Source: Clostridium sp. TW13 (lineage in GTDB: Bacteria; Bacillota; Clostridia; Clostridiales; Clostridiaceae). Taken from it: a DNA stretch of 64,000 bases. Positions within the stretch are counted from its first letter, which is position 1, and the number at the start of each line of letters is the position of its first letter. Below, one piece after another: positions 35,462 to 43,997 of the stretch. The position numbers and the translations under genes were made by a program. The DNA lies in the NCBI RefSeq assembly GCF_024345225.1, contig NZ_BROD01000001.1:3234362-3298361 (forward strand), given 5' to 3'. A model generated the notes under the pieces. The model was not told the DNA's origin, searched no databases, and saw only the letters and a program-made list of their open reading frames with translations.

Positions 35462-36004
35462 CTATTTAAAGTATCTGTCTAATAATCCTTTGAAAGCTTT
35501 TCCGTGTCTAGCTTCATCTTTGCACATTTCATGTACTGTGTCATGTATTGCATCTAAATTTAATTTCTTAGCTAATGTTGCTAATTGTTTCTTTCCATCA
35601 CAAGCACCATATTCAGCATCAACTCTCATTTGTAAATTCTTCTTTGTATCTGCTGCTACAACTTCACCTAGTAATTCAGCAAATTTAGCTGCATGCTCTG
35701 CTTCTTCAAAAGCTATTCTCTTATATGCTTCAGCTATTTCTGGGAAACCTTCTCTATCAGCTTGTCTTGACATTGCTAGGTACATTCCAACTTCAGTACA
35801 TTCTCCTGTAAAGTTAGCTCTTAATCCTTCAACAACTTCTGGATCAACTCCGTTAGCTACTCCTATTACATGTTCATCTGCCCATGCTAATTCTGAAGAT
35901 TGTTCTTTGAACTTATCAGCTCCAACTCCACATACTGGACACACTTCTGGTGCTGCCTCTCCTTCATAAATATAACCACATACTGTACATACAAATTTTT
36001 TCAT
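35462..36004 (-). CDS. Reverse rubrerythrin (rubredoxin domain N-terminal)
   Basis: Reverse rubrerythrins carry the rubredoxin domain first and the di-iron domain second, and serve in clostridia as the terminal part of NADH-dependent peroxide and oxygen reduction. The 180-residue product starts with the rubredoxin half [23 protein letters not shown] (in two parts: [10 protein letters not shown] and [11 protein letters not shown]), then a ferritin-like domain with the [22 protein letters not shown] and DEARHGKAF metal motifs. This is the opposite order to the other rubrerythrin in the window. It stands alone with a strong terminator and AGGAGAAG upstream of the ATG. A PerR-type control is likely from the family but no site was found. 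Confidence 0.92.
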   Translation of the reverse strand: MKKFVCTVCGYIYEGEAAPEVCPVCGVGADKFKEQSSELAWADEHVIGVANGVDPEVVEGLRANFTGECTEVGMYLAMSRQADREGFPEIAEAYKRIAFEEAEHAAKFAELLGEVVAADTKKNLQMRVDAEYGACDGKKQLATLAKKLNLDAIHDTVHEMCKDEARHGKAFKGLLDRYFK

Positions 36005-36212
36005 AATTCTTCTCCTCCAAATTCTTATTTACTTTAATTTTTATTCTAATTATTTATATTCTAATCTTATTACTCTTTTGTTTTTCCTAAATTTGTTTGT
36101 CATTCCCTTGACAATTCTTATTATATAATAATAATTATTATTTGTAAATAGATTTTATAAAAATTTTTATTTTTATAGTGTCTTCTATTCTATCTAAGAT
36201 TGAAACAGTGAT

Positions 36213-36334
36213 TCCCCCCACCTGAATCAAGTTTCACTTGATATAGAAGTATTCCATCTAAATGTTGGTAGAATTTTGTCAAAATTTCAGAAGTTGTCCA
36301 CCAACATTTTAATGGAACAGCCACATATGAACTT
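36213..36334 (-). repeat. Palindromic repeat, family 2, copy 3, next to a TCAAGT/ACTTGA palindrome
   Basis: The element (about 36240-36330), read from the minus strand, again gives AATGTTGGTGGACAA and TTCTACCAACATTTAGA arms, so it is the opposite orientation to copies 1 and 2. Directly left of it, 36226-36240 reads TCAAGTTTCACTTGA, itself a short palindrome preceded by CCCCCCACCTGAA. Confidence 0.65.
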
Positions 36335-36445
36335 TTGGGTTTTAATAATCTTACTATTAATATACGATATCTAAGCACGCACATAATTCTGATTAATCTG
36401 AATTTTTAGTTAATTATACTATATTCTTCACATTACTTCAATTAG

Positions 36446-36473
36446 TTGACTTTCCATACAAAATCATTATAAT
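36446..36473 (+). promoter_or_regulatory. Probable sigma-A promoter of the leuS leader
   Basis: TTGACT (36446-36451) and TATAAT (36468-36473) are separated by 16 bases, ahead of the T-box leader. The transcription start should be near 36480. Confidence 0.7.
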
Positions 36474-36504
36474 AAGTATTAATAAATCAATAATATGTGT
36501 ATTG

Positions 36505-36729
36505 CTTTGATTAGGAGTAGTAATATTAAAAGTAACTTTTAGAGAGCTATTGGTTGCTGAAAAATAGCGTTATATTAATATGAACTTGCCTAGGAGCTTA
36601 TCTATTAGAAGTAGATACGGTTTAACCCGTTATGTTTTTGAGTGAGGATATAATATTTATCCTAACAAGAGTGGTACCACGGATTATAAGCATTTCGTCT
36701 CTTATATTTAGAGATGAAGTGCTTTTTTT
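36505..36729 (+). ncRNA. T-box leader (leucyl) ahead of leuS
   Basis: T-box leaders bind uncharged tRNA and switch off a terminator. The core sequence AGAGTGGTACCACGG is at about 36668-36682 and is followed by a terminator hairpin (36688-36722; GCATTTCGTCTCT with AGAGATGAAGTGC) and an eight-base T-run. The stem I region opens near 36511 with AGGAGTAGTAA, and a CTT codon inside GAACTTGCC (about 36582-36590) is the best leucine specifier. The gene downstream is leuS, which supports leucine. I read the specifier by eye; the fold was not computed. Confidence 0.88.
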
Positions 36730-36757
36730 TGATTTTACGCTTGATCCAAAACTATAT

Positions 36758-36776
36758 AAGGCATCTGAAAATAAAT
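36758..36776 (+). repeat. Single end of family 1 repeat between T-box and leuS
   Basis: AAGGCATCTGAAAATAAAT matches the right arm of the 15.4 kb element exactly. No opposite arm is visible, so this may be a remnant. It lies in the leader between the T-box terminator and the leuS ribosome site. Confidence 0.5.
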
Positions 36777-36818
36777 GCATAATTTTTTGTGCATTATAAC
36801 AAACAGGAGGTAATATAA

Positions 36819-39269
36819 ATGTCAAATTACAGTAAAGCTATTGATACTAAATGGCAAAAGAAATGGGAAGAAACTGAACTTTATAAGTTTGATAAAAATT
36901 CTTCAAAAGAAAAATTATATACACTTGAAATGTTCTCATACCCATCAGGGGCAAATCTTCACGCAGGACATTGGTTTAACTTTGGACTTGTAGACTCTTG
37001 GGCAAGAATGAAAAGAATGCAAGGCTATAATGTATTCCAACCTATGGGATTTGATGCCTTTGGTTTACCTGCAGAAAATTATGCAATAAAAACAGGTATC
37101 CACCCTAAAGATTCTACAGAAAAAAATATAGCAACTATGGAAAAACAATTAAGAGCTATGGGTGCTATGTTTAACTGGGAAAATGAAGTTATAACTTGTA
37201 CTCCAGAATACTACAAATGGACACAATGGCTATTCTTAAAGCTATATGAAAAAGGATTAGCTTATAGAAAAAAAGCTCCTGTAAACTGGTGTCCTTCTTG
37301 TAATACAGTATTAGCAAATGAACAAGTTGTTGATGGTACTTGTGAAAGATGTAGCTCTGAAGTTACAAAAAAAGACTTAACTCAATGGTTCTTCAAAATA
37401 ACAGAATATGCTGATGAACTAATTGAAAAGTTAGATACTCTTGACTGGCCAGAAAAAACTGTAGCAATGCAAAAACACTGGATAGGAAAATCAACTGGAG
37501 CTGAAGTTACTTTTAAGGTCAAGGATTCAAATTTAAGCTTTGATGTATTTACAACAAGAGTTGATACTTTAAATGGAGTTACCTATGTGGTTTTAGCTCC
37601 TGAAAACAAATTGGTAGATGAATTAACAACACCTGAAAATAAATCCGCTGTTGAAGCATATAAAAATGAAGCTAAAAAGCAATCTGATATAGAAAGACAA
37701 CAAACTTCAAGAGAAAAGACCGGTACTTTCACTGGTTCTTATGCTATAAACCCTATAAACGGCAAGGAAGTTCCTATTTGGGTTGCTGACTATGTTCTTG
37801 CAACTTATGGAACTGGTGCTGTTATGGCTGTTCCTGCTCATGATGAAAGAGATTTTGCTTTTGCTACTAAATTCAACTTACCTATAGAAAGAGTTATAAA
37901 TTCTTCTAAAGGTACTGAAGAACCTCTTCCATTCACTGAATATGGAGTTCTTGTTAATAGTGGTGAATTTGATGGATTGACAACAGAAGATGCTAAGGTA
38001 AAAATAGTTGAGAAACTTGCTTCCAAAGAATTAGGGACTGCTAAGGTTAACTATAGATTAAGAGATTGGCTAGTTTCAAGACAAAGATATTGGGGAGCCC
38101 CTATTCCAGTAGTTCATTGTGAACATTGTGGTATAGTTCCAGTTCCTGAAAAGGATCTTCCAGTAGAGCTACCTTATGATGTAGAGTTTGCACCAGATGG
38201 AAAATCTCCACTTGCTAAATGTGATGATTTTATAAACACTACTTGTCCTCATTGTGGTGCTCCAGCAAAAAGAGAAGCTGATACCCTTGATACCTTTGTT
38301 TGTTCATCTTGGTACTACCTAAGATATACTGATAACAAAAATTCAGATAAAGCTTTCGATTCTGCTATCGTAAACGAAATGCTACCAGTTGATAAGTATG
38401 TTGGTGGACCAGAGCATGCATGTATGCATCTACTATATGCAAGATTTATAACTAAGGCTTTAAGAGATATGGGCTATCTAAACTTTGATGAACCATTTAA
38501 ATCATTAACTCACCAAGGATTGATTCTTGGACCTGATGGATTAAAAATGAGTAAATCAAAGGGAAATACTATAAATCCTGATGAATACATTGAACAATAC
38601 GGTTCAGATGTGTTTAGAATGTATTTAATGTTTGGTTTCGCTTATACTGAAGGTGGAGCTTGGAGTGATGACGGAATTAAATCTGTAGCTAGATTTATTG
38701 AGAGAATAGAAAGATCACTAGATTCTTGTAGAGAAGCTATTACTTCTAATAGTTCTGCTAAAACTTCTATAGATAAAGAAGAAAAAGAACTTAACTACTG
38801 GAGACACAATACAATTAAGAGCGTATCAGAAGACACAGAAAAAATGCAATTTAATACTTCAATTGCAAGAATGATGGAATTCTCAAATGCTCTAAGCAAA
38901 TATCTACAAGAGGAAAATCTAAATACAGCATTCTTAAAGGAAGTTGTTGATGATTTCTTGAGATTATTAGCACCATTTGCTCCTCATTTCTCAGAAGAAC
39001 AATGGAGCTTACTTGGAAATTCCTACTCAATCTTTAACGAATCTTGGCCAACATTTAACCCATCAGCATTAGTTAAGGATGAAGTTGAGATTGCAGTACA
39101 AATTAATGGTAAAATAAGAGCTAAAATAAATGTAGCATCTAATCTAAGTGAAGATGAAATAAAAGTTGCAGCTTTAGATGATGCTAATGTTAAGGCAGCT
39201 ACTGAAGGTAAAAATATAGTTAAAGTTATTGTCATTAAAGGCAGACTTGTTAATGTAGTTGTAAAATAA
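36819..39269 (+). CDS. leuS: Leucyl-tRNA synthetase
   Basis: The 816-residue enzyme charges tRNA-Leu with leucine. It has the class I motif HAGHW (in [12 protein letters not shown], residue about 47), a zinc-type cluster ([15 protein letters not shown]), the CP1 editing domain including [17 protein letters not shown], and the KMSKSKGN motif. The length is normal for a bacterial LeuRS. AGGAGG stands 10 bases ahead of the ATG. Expression is controlled by the T-box upstream. All key motifs are present. Confidence 0.97.
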   Translation: MSNYSKAIDTKWQKKWEETELYKFDKNSSKEKLYTLEMFSYPSGANLHAGHWFNFGLVDSWARMKRMQGYNVFQPMGFDAFGLPAENYAIKTGIHPKDSTEKNIATMEKQLRAMGAMFNWENEVITCTPEYYKWTQWLFLKLYEKGLAYRKKAPVNWCPSCNTVLANEQVVDGTCERCSSEVTKKDLTQWFFKITEYADELIEKLDTLDWPEKTVAMQKHWIGKSTGAEVTFKVKDSNLSFDVFTTRVDTLNGVTYVVLAPENKLVDELTTPENKSAVEAYKNEAKKQSDIERQQTSREKTGTFTGSYAINPINGKEVPIWVADYVLATYGTGAVMAVPAHDERDFAFATKFNLPIERVINSSKGTEEPLPFTEYGVLVNSGEFDGLTTEDAKVKIVEKLASKELGTAKVNYRLRDWLVSRQRYWGAPIPVVHCEHCGIVPVPEKDLPVELPYDVEFAPDGKSPLAKCDDFINTTCPHCGAPAKREADTLDTFVCSSWYYLRYTDNKNSDKAFDSAIVNEMLPVDKYVGGPEHACMHLLYARFITKALRDMGYLNFDEPFKSLTHQGLILGPDGLKMSKSKGNTINPDEYIEQYGSDVFRMYLMFGFAYTEGGAWSDDGIKSVARFIERIERSLDSCREAITSNSSAKTSIDKEEKELNYWRHNTIKSVSEDTEKMQFNTSIARMMEFSNALSKYLQEENLNTAFLKEVVDDFLRLLAPFAPHFSEEQWSLLGNSYSIFNESWPTFNPSALVKDEVEIAVQINGKIRAKINVASNLSEDEIKVAALDDANVKAATEGKNIVKVIVIKGRLVNVVVK

Positions 39270-39345
39270 TATCCATTGCTAAATTATTTTAATTGATTTA
39301 TAATCTAAATGATAACTATTATTAATTGAAAAGAAGGTGAATCAT

Positions 39346-39678
39346 ATGAAGTTTATGACAATAAGTGAAGAAGCTGTTACTGAGTTTAAGAGCTTCTTAG
39401 CAGAAAACAATATAGATAAATTTAATATAAGAATAAATTTAGCTGGTTTTGGTTGTAGTGGTCCTGCATTCAACATAACTGTTGAGGACCCTACTGATGA
39501 GGATGCAGTTGAAACTATAGCAGACGTTAATTTTATTGCTAAAAAAGAACTTATAGAAGAGTTCGGCGGTTTTATAATCCTATCAACTGAAGAAAATGAA
39601 GGTATGGGATTATCATTAAGACCTGTAATTCAACCTGAAGGTGGCGGATGTTCAGGTTGTCACGGTGGTTGTCATTAA
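39346..39678 (+). CDS. HesB-like protein of the (seleno)protein-related family
   Basis: This 110-residue protein belongs to the HesB/IscA-related group that includes selenoproteins. It has GFGCSGPAFNI at the first cysteine and a glycine/cysteine-rich end GGGCSGCHGGCH, so five cysteines and several His are ready to bind metal. Where some members have selenocysteine, this one reads Cys throughout, and no in-frame TGA is present. I chose ATG 39346 with AAGAAGGTG before it. A role in iron-sulfur or metal handling is suggested by family but is not proved. Confidence 0.83.
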   Translation: MKFMTISEEAVTEFKSFLAENNIDKFNIRINLAGFGCSGPAFNITVEDPTDEDAVETIADVNFIAKKELIEEFGGFIILSTEENEGMGLSLRPVIQPEGGGCSGCHGGCH

Positions 39679-39734
39679 TAGTTACGCTATTAATTCTTAG
39701 CTAATTATTAAACACTGATACATTAGCCCACAAT

Positions 39735-39775
39735 AAAAATAGGTGGTCAATTAATTTTGACCGCCTATTTTTTAT
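39735..39775. terminator. Bidirectional terminator between HesB-like and alarmone synthetase genes
   Basis: Stem of 16 pairs with one G-T pair (39735-39750 with 39757-39772) and a six-base loop; A-run on the left and T-run on the right let it work on both strands. Confidence 0.85.
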
Positions 39776-39785
39776 TTACATATTA

Positions 39786-40574
39786 TTAATTGTCATATTT
39801 CTCAATATCTCTTTGAATAGAATGAAGAAGATTATTAAACTCCCACACATCCCCCTCTTCAATAAGCTTATTTAATAATAGTTGATACCTAGAGGCTTCA
39901 GCTATTTTTCCTAAAGAACTTAATGTTAGGATATTATTCATTATATTTGATATAACATCAGACTTTACTTCAAATAACTTTTGAGCATCCTTTATTTCTT
40001 CTTTTATTTCAAGCATTCCTTCATCCAATTGAAAGGCTGCATCAGCTGCATTCCTTAACTTATTTTTTATTTCACTAGGTATTTCTTGTTTATACTTATA
40101 ATTTAAAGAATGCTCAATGGTTGCCCAGAAATTCATTGATAGAGTACGTATTTGGAATTCTGCTAGAATTTCTTTTTGGCCTTCAGCCATATTAACAGGA
40201 TATTTTATAATCATATGATAGCTTCTATAACCACTTGGTTTTCCATTAGTAACATAATCTTTTTCATATAAAATTTGCATATCAGTTCTCTTTCGTAAAA
40301 GTTGCACAACTGTCTCAATATCATCAACGAACTGACACATAACTCTTATCCCTGCAATATCCTCCAATTCATACTCTAATCTATTTATTGGAATTCCGAA
40401 TTTATTTGCCTTTTCTAGCATGCTAGATACTTCTTTAACTCTTCCTGTTACGAACTCTATTGGTGAGTATTCATTTCTTCTTCTATATTCTTTTCTTATA
40501 CTCTTTAATTTAATTTTCAACTCCTCCACTGCCTGTTGATATGGAGTTAAAAAAGATTTCCATTCTACGACCAC
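39786..40574 (-). CDS. GTP pyrophosphokinase family protein (small alarmone synthetase)
   Basis: Small alarmone synthetases make (p)ppGpp from GTP/GDP and ATP without a hydrolase domain. The 262-residue protein has the synthetase domain: EFVTGRVKEVSSMLEK, DIAGIRVMCQF, GYRSYHMIIKYP, AEFQIRTLSMNFWATIEHSLNYK, and a helical C-terminal tail of about 75 residues. It matches the RelQ/YjbM type in order and motifs. It lacks HD, TGS and ACT domains, so it is not a full RelA/SpoT enzyme. Its role is in stress and starvation control. It is the only gene on its transcript. Confidence 0.9.
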   Translation of the reverse strand: MVVEWKSFLTPYQQAVEELKIKLKSIRKEYRRRNEYSPIEFVTGRVKEVSSMLEKANKFGIPINRLEYELEDIAGIRVMCQFVDDIETVVQLLRKRTDMQILYEKDYVTNGKPSGYRSYHMIIKYPVNMAEGQKEILAEFQIRTLSMNFWATIEHSLNYKYKQEIPSEIKNKLRNAADAAFQLDEGMLEIKEEIKDAQKLFEVKSDVISNIMNNILTLSSLGKIAEASRYQLLLNKLIEEGDVWEFNNLLHSIQRDIEKYDN

Positions 40575-40979
40575 TATATCACCCTATTCCCTATATATTT
40601 ATACTATTCAATCACTAATATTTAATATTTAATATATACAAATAATATCAGTACTAATTTAGCAAACTTGATATTAATTATAAATAAAATTTCAACATAC
40701 ATACAATTCAACTGATAATTTAACTAATTATAAACTAGTTAACAATAAGATTATATCAAATTTTAAATAGAATTAAAAATAATATTTACCAATAAAAAAA
40801 TTGAATTAACCCTATTATTTTCTCTCATATTAATATAATATATTATTGTAACAAAATTATATAGTAATATTAATTTAGTAAAGCATCTTTATTAGACAGT
40901 TACCATAATTTAATTTATGGACTTACATAAATTAATTTTACTCAATCATATATTACCTTAATCGTAGGAGGCATAGATA
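40575..40979. other. AT-rich intergenic region
   Basis: These 405 bases separate the alarmone synthetase and a DUF2225 gene, both pointing outward. They are extremely AT-rich, with a small hairpin CCATAATTTAATTTATGG near 40903, but no gene, RNA motif or repeat could be recognised. Confidence 0.4.
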
Positions 40980-41708
40980 GTGATGCTAAATGACAAAAAC
41001 GTTGATATAAACGACTTACTATACGATAAAAAAGTTCATTGTCCTGTATGTGAATTTGACTTTTCAACTAAGGTAGTTAAGGTACATGGACCCAGAATAC
41101 AATCAAAGGATTCTGATTTCTTTATTAGATATACAAAAATTGATCCGTATTTCTATGATGTTTGGATATGCCCATGTTGCGGTTATGCAGCTATGAAAAG
41201 CAATTTTGAAAAATTACGTTCTTTCCAAAAAGAACTGATTCAAAAAAACATATCAATAAATTGGAAAGGCCAATCTTTTCCTGAATTATTTGATGAAAAA
41301 ATAGCTATTCAAAGGTACAAATTGGCATTAGTAAATGCAATTGTATCTGAATCTAGAAATAGTGTAATGGCTATGATTTCACTTAAAATAGCTTGGATGT
41401 ATCGTCTACTAGAAGATGAGAAAAACGAGATATCATTTTTAGGAAAAGCATTAAACGGATTTTTAGAAGCATATGAATCAGAACCATTCCCAATATTCGG
41501 AATGGACCAACATTCTCTTATGTACCTAATAGGCGAACTATATAGAAGAACTGGCGATTATGAGAAATCTATGCTTTGGTTAGGAAACATAATAGTAAGT
41601 ACTATAGCTCCTGCTAGAGTGAAAGAAATGGCAAGAAATATGAGAAACTTGGCTAAAGAAGCTGCTGACAATAACCACAATTCGCCTAATATACCTTTAC
41701 AAAAATAA
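40980..41708 (+). CDS. DUF2225 family protein with zinc-binding cysteine pairs
   Basis: This 242-residue soluble protein has two cysteine pairs, CPVCEFDF near residue 21 and CPCCGYAA near residue 60, that should hold zinc, and a C-terminal helical domain similar to TPR repeats (LKIAWMYRLLEDEKN, GELYRRTGDYEKSM). The family is common in clostridia but its role is not known. The GTG at 40980 is eight bases after AGGAGG; an ATG one codon later is also possible. It may be the only gene in its transcript. Confidence 0.8.
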   Translation: MMLNDKNVDINDLLYDKKVHCPVCEFDFSTKVVKVHGPRIQSKDSDFFIRYTKIDPYFYDVWICPCCGYAAMKSNFEKLRSFQKELIQKNISINWKGQSFPELFDEKIAIQRYKLALVNAIVSESRNSVMAMISLKIAWMYRLLEDEKNEISFLGKALNGFLEAYESEPFPIFGMDQHSLMYLIGELYRRTGDYEKSMLWLGNIIVSTIAPARVKEMARNMRNLAKEAADNNHNSPNIPLQK

Positions 41709-41754
41709 TAATTTTTTTTGTGATAATATATAATACGTCGACATATTATGTTAT

Positions 41755-41780
41755 AATTTAATCATATTTATGATTAAATT
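41755..41780 (+). promoter_or_regulatory. Inverted repeat in the leader of the chemoreceptor gene
   Basis: AATTTAATCATA (41755-41766) and TATGATTAAATT (41769-41780) form a near-gapless inverted repeat directly ahead of the ribosome site GAGGGGG. It could be an operator, or an RNA hairpin that hinders translation. Confidence 0.45.
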
Positions 41781-41794
41781 GAGGGGGAATTTTA

Positions 41795-42763
41795 ATGTCA
41801 CTATTTGCAAAGAACAAAAATCATAAAAATGATATAACAGTAGATAATACTATAATAGATTCAGAGATACCTGTAAATTATTTTGCTTCTTCATCAAATG
41901 ATGTATCAGAAGCTTTAGATAACTTACATACAAACTCCAATTCAATTACTGATTGTATAAAAGAATCATGTGATATAGCTAATACCTTATCAAGCCACTT
42001 TAACTCTAGCATAGACGGGTTATCTGGTGTGGGATCAATCATTTCAGATCTTAATTCTGAAATGGAGTTACTAGCAGAAAATGTAACAAATGTACATTCT
42101 ATGATTCTTGATACAGATAAGTTGGCTAACAACGGTATTACTACAATAAAAACTTTAGACACTTCTCTTGAAAATTTAAAAGAAGCATTTACTGTTTCTT
42201 CATCCACAGTTAACGACCTTGTTTCAAAATTGGAATCTGTAAATATGATAACAGACTCTATCAGCCAAATTGCAACTCAAACAAATCTACTTGCACTTAA
42301 TGCTGCTATTGAAGCTGCTAGAGCTGGTGAAGCTGGAAAAGGTTTTAGTGTTGTTGCTGGTGAAGTTAGAAAACTAGCTGAAAATTCTAAACAAGCTGTT
42401 CAAAGCATAACTTCAATATTGGATGAAATCAAAGTTGATATATTAAATGCTTCAAAAGCTATGAATTCTGGCACTGAAGCCATTAATTCTCAACATTCTT
42501 CTATATCAGAAACTAAAACAACTTTCGTTAACATAAAGAAAGCAACTGGTGAAGCAAGTGATGAAATTGAAGTATGTATAACTAACTTAGTGACATCTTC
42601 TGAGAAGAAGAATCTCCTTGGTACAGCATTTGATAGAGCAACTGAAAATGTAACAAAACATAATAATTTAACTGATAAATTAGTTAGCACATTAAAAGAA
42701 GAATCTAAATACTTAGATAACTTAACTGACTCAGTTGAAGAAATAAAAGCTTCATTAAAATAG
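41795..42763 (+). CDS. Soluble methyl-accepting chemotaxis-type signalling protein
   Basis: The 322-residue protein has no membrane segment and no recognised sensor domain. The central part carries the chemoreceptor tip motif [20 protein letters not shown] and [16 protein letters not shown] within a long coiled coil. It is a second cytoplasmic receptor-like protein, different from the one at 0.6-1.5 kb. It may bind CheW in cytoplasmic clusters or link to other signals through its helices. GAGGGGG precedes the ATG and an inverted repeat overlaps the leader. Confidence 0.85.
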   Translation: MSLFAKNKNHKNDITVDNTIIDSEIPVNYFASSSNDVSEALDNLHTNSNSITDCIKESCDIANTLSSHFNSSIDGLSGVGSIISDLNSEMELLAENVTNVHSMILDTDKLANNGITTIKTLDTSLENLKEAFTVSSSTVNDLVSKLESVNMITDSISQIATQTNLLALNAAIEAARAGEAGKGFSVVAGEVRKLAENSKQAVQSITSILDEIKVDILNASKAMNSGTEAINSQHSSISETKTTFVNIKKATGEASDEIEVCITNLVTSSEKKNLLGTAFDRATENVTKHNNLTDKLVSTLKEESKYLDNLTDSVEEIKASLK

Positions 42764-42794
42764 TACTACAAACAAAATAGTTATATAAAAAGAA

Positions 42795-42878
42795 AAAGAT
42801 CCTCAGATATTTTATACTAATAGAATTAAATGTAATTAATTATTTAACTCTGTTAGTAATCTATCTTGAGGATTTACT
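42795..42878. terminator. Long imperfect hairpin between convergent genes
   Basis: ATCCTCAGATA near 42800 can pair with TATCTTGAGGAT near 42864, with TTATACTAA and TTAGTAAT adding to the stem. The element lies between the chemoreceptor gene and a convergent phosphoesterase gene, 32 bases after the former. Confidence 0.45.
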
Positions 42879-42898
42879 TATATCATCTATTTACCATT

Positions 42899-43588
42899 TT
42901 ATAAATCTATTTTTATAGGATCAAATTTAATATAGTCGCAGGCTGTCATAATATACTGTATGCCATCCCTCTCTCTATCCATTAACTTATTTAATGCTGG
43001 ACCATGTATATGTCCGTAGATCACTTTCTTCACGCCAAATTCTTTGAATATTTCTGTAAATCCAGATTCTTCAAACTTATCATTCGTTGGAGGATAATGA
43101 AGCATACATATAAATTTCTCATAACCTGCTTTTTTTGCTGCTTCTAATGATAGTGTTAATCTGATTAATTCTCGTTTATAAACTTTTTCATCATGGGATG
43201 TAAAATTAGATGTCCCAGGGCATATCCACCCTCTGGTTCCACATATTGCCCAGTTCTCATAATTATAATAATTATTTTGTATAAACTTAGTATTGTCATA
43301 TAAACTATTAAGTTTAGATATACTGGTCCACCAGTAATCATGATTACCCTTGCTTATTATTTTTCTGCCTGGCAAAGAATTTATCCAGTCTAAATCTAAC
43401 TTACTTTCATCTTGCTTCATTGACCAAGAAATATCTCCCGCAATCAATACTGTGTCCTGCTCTTGTATTTTATTAAGCCAATTTGCTCTAATAGTCTCAT
43501 CGTGCTTAAACCAATGTTGTCCAAATATATCCATAGGCTTATCACTATTAAACGCTAGATGAAGATCTGATATTGCATATAATGCCAT
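42899..43588 (-). CDS. Metallophosphoesterase
   Basis: This 229-residue protein contains the full set of calcineurin-like phosphoesterase motifs: ISDLHLA at the start, LIAGDISWS, SKGNHDYWW, CMLHYPP and IYGHIHGP. These residues bind two metal ions. It matches a small clostridial group of phosphoesterases, whose natural substrate is not known. It stands alone on the minus strand, convergent with the chemoreceptor gene. Confidence 0.88.
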   Translation of the reverse strand: MALYAISDLHLAFNSDKPMDIFGQHWFKHDETIRANWLNKIQEQDTVLIAGDISWSMKQDESKLDLDWINSLPGRKIISKGNHDYWWTSISKLNSLYDNTKFIQNNYYNYENWAICGTRGWICPGTSNFTSHDEKVYKRELIRLTLSLEAAKKAGYEKFICMLHYPPTNDKFEESGFTEIFKEFGVKKVIYGHIHGPALNKLMDRERDGIQYIMTACDYIKFDPIKIDL

Positions 43589-43703
43589 ATTATTTACTTA
43601 ACCTTTCTAATTAATTTTTATTATTAAACTATATATGTTTTAACAAATAAACCATAAATCCTAATTTTAATACATATCTCAGTGTAAATCAATAAAAATG
43701 AAT

Positions 43704-43973
43704 TTATTTGGAAGCACCATTAAACTTATCTATATCAGTAACATAAGCTATTATGTGGGCAACAGCTTCATATATCTCTGTAGGAATTTCTTCACCAATA
43801 TCAATGTTGCATAATAAATCAGTTAGTTCTTTATTATACACTATTGGCACATCACTTTCCTGCGCTTTTGCAATTATTTTTTCTGCAATTTGTCCCATAC
43901 CCGCTGCTGTAACAATCGGTGCTTCAAAGTTCTTTTCATATTTTAAGGCTGCTGCCTTTCTTCTTTGATTCAT
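43704..43973 (-). CDS. FlhB C-terminal-like protein (FhlB/EscU type)
   Basis: This 89-residue protein matches the cytoplasmic C-terminal domain of FlhB/EscU, the switch of the flagellar type III export gate, but has no membrane part. Its hallmarks are RRKAAALKYEKNFEAPIVTAAG and AQESDVPIVYNKELTDLL. The usual autocleavage motif NPTH is not seen, so it cannot process itself. It is separated by 24 bases from the larger FliK-like gene upstream, with which it is likely to work. Stand-alone copies are known in Bacillus (YlqH) and clostridia. Confidence 0.88.
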   Translation of the reverse strand: MNQRRKAAALKYEKNFEAPIVTAAGMGQIAEKIIAKAQESDVPIVYNKELTDLLCNIDIGEEIPTEIYEAVAHIIAYVTDIDKFNGASK

Positions 43974-43997
43974 AATATTATCACCTTACACGATTTA

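Noticed and set aside
35490-35969. Plus-strand ORF of 159 residues
   Set aside because: Antisense shadow of reverse rubrerythrin, whose conserved cysteines settle the coding strand.
36198-36240. A CRISPR-repeat-like word (ATTGAAAC) near GTTTCACTTGAT
   Set aside because: There is only one occurrence, with no regular spacers and no cas genes in the window.
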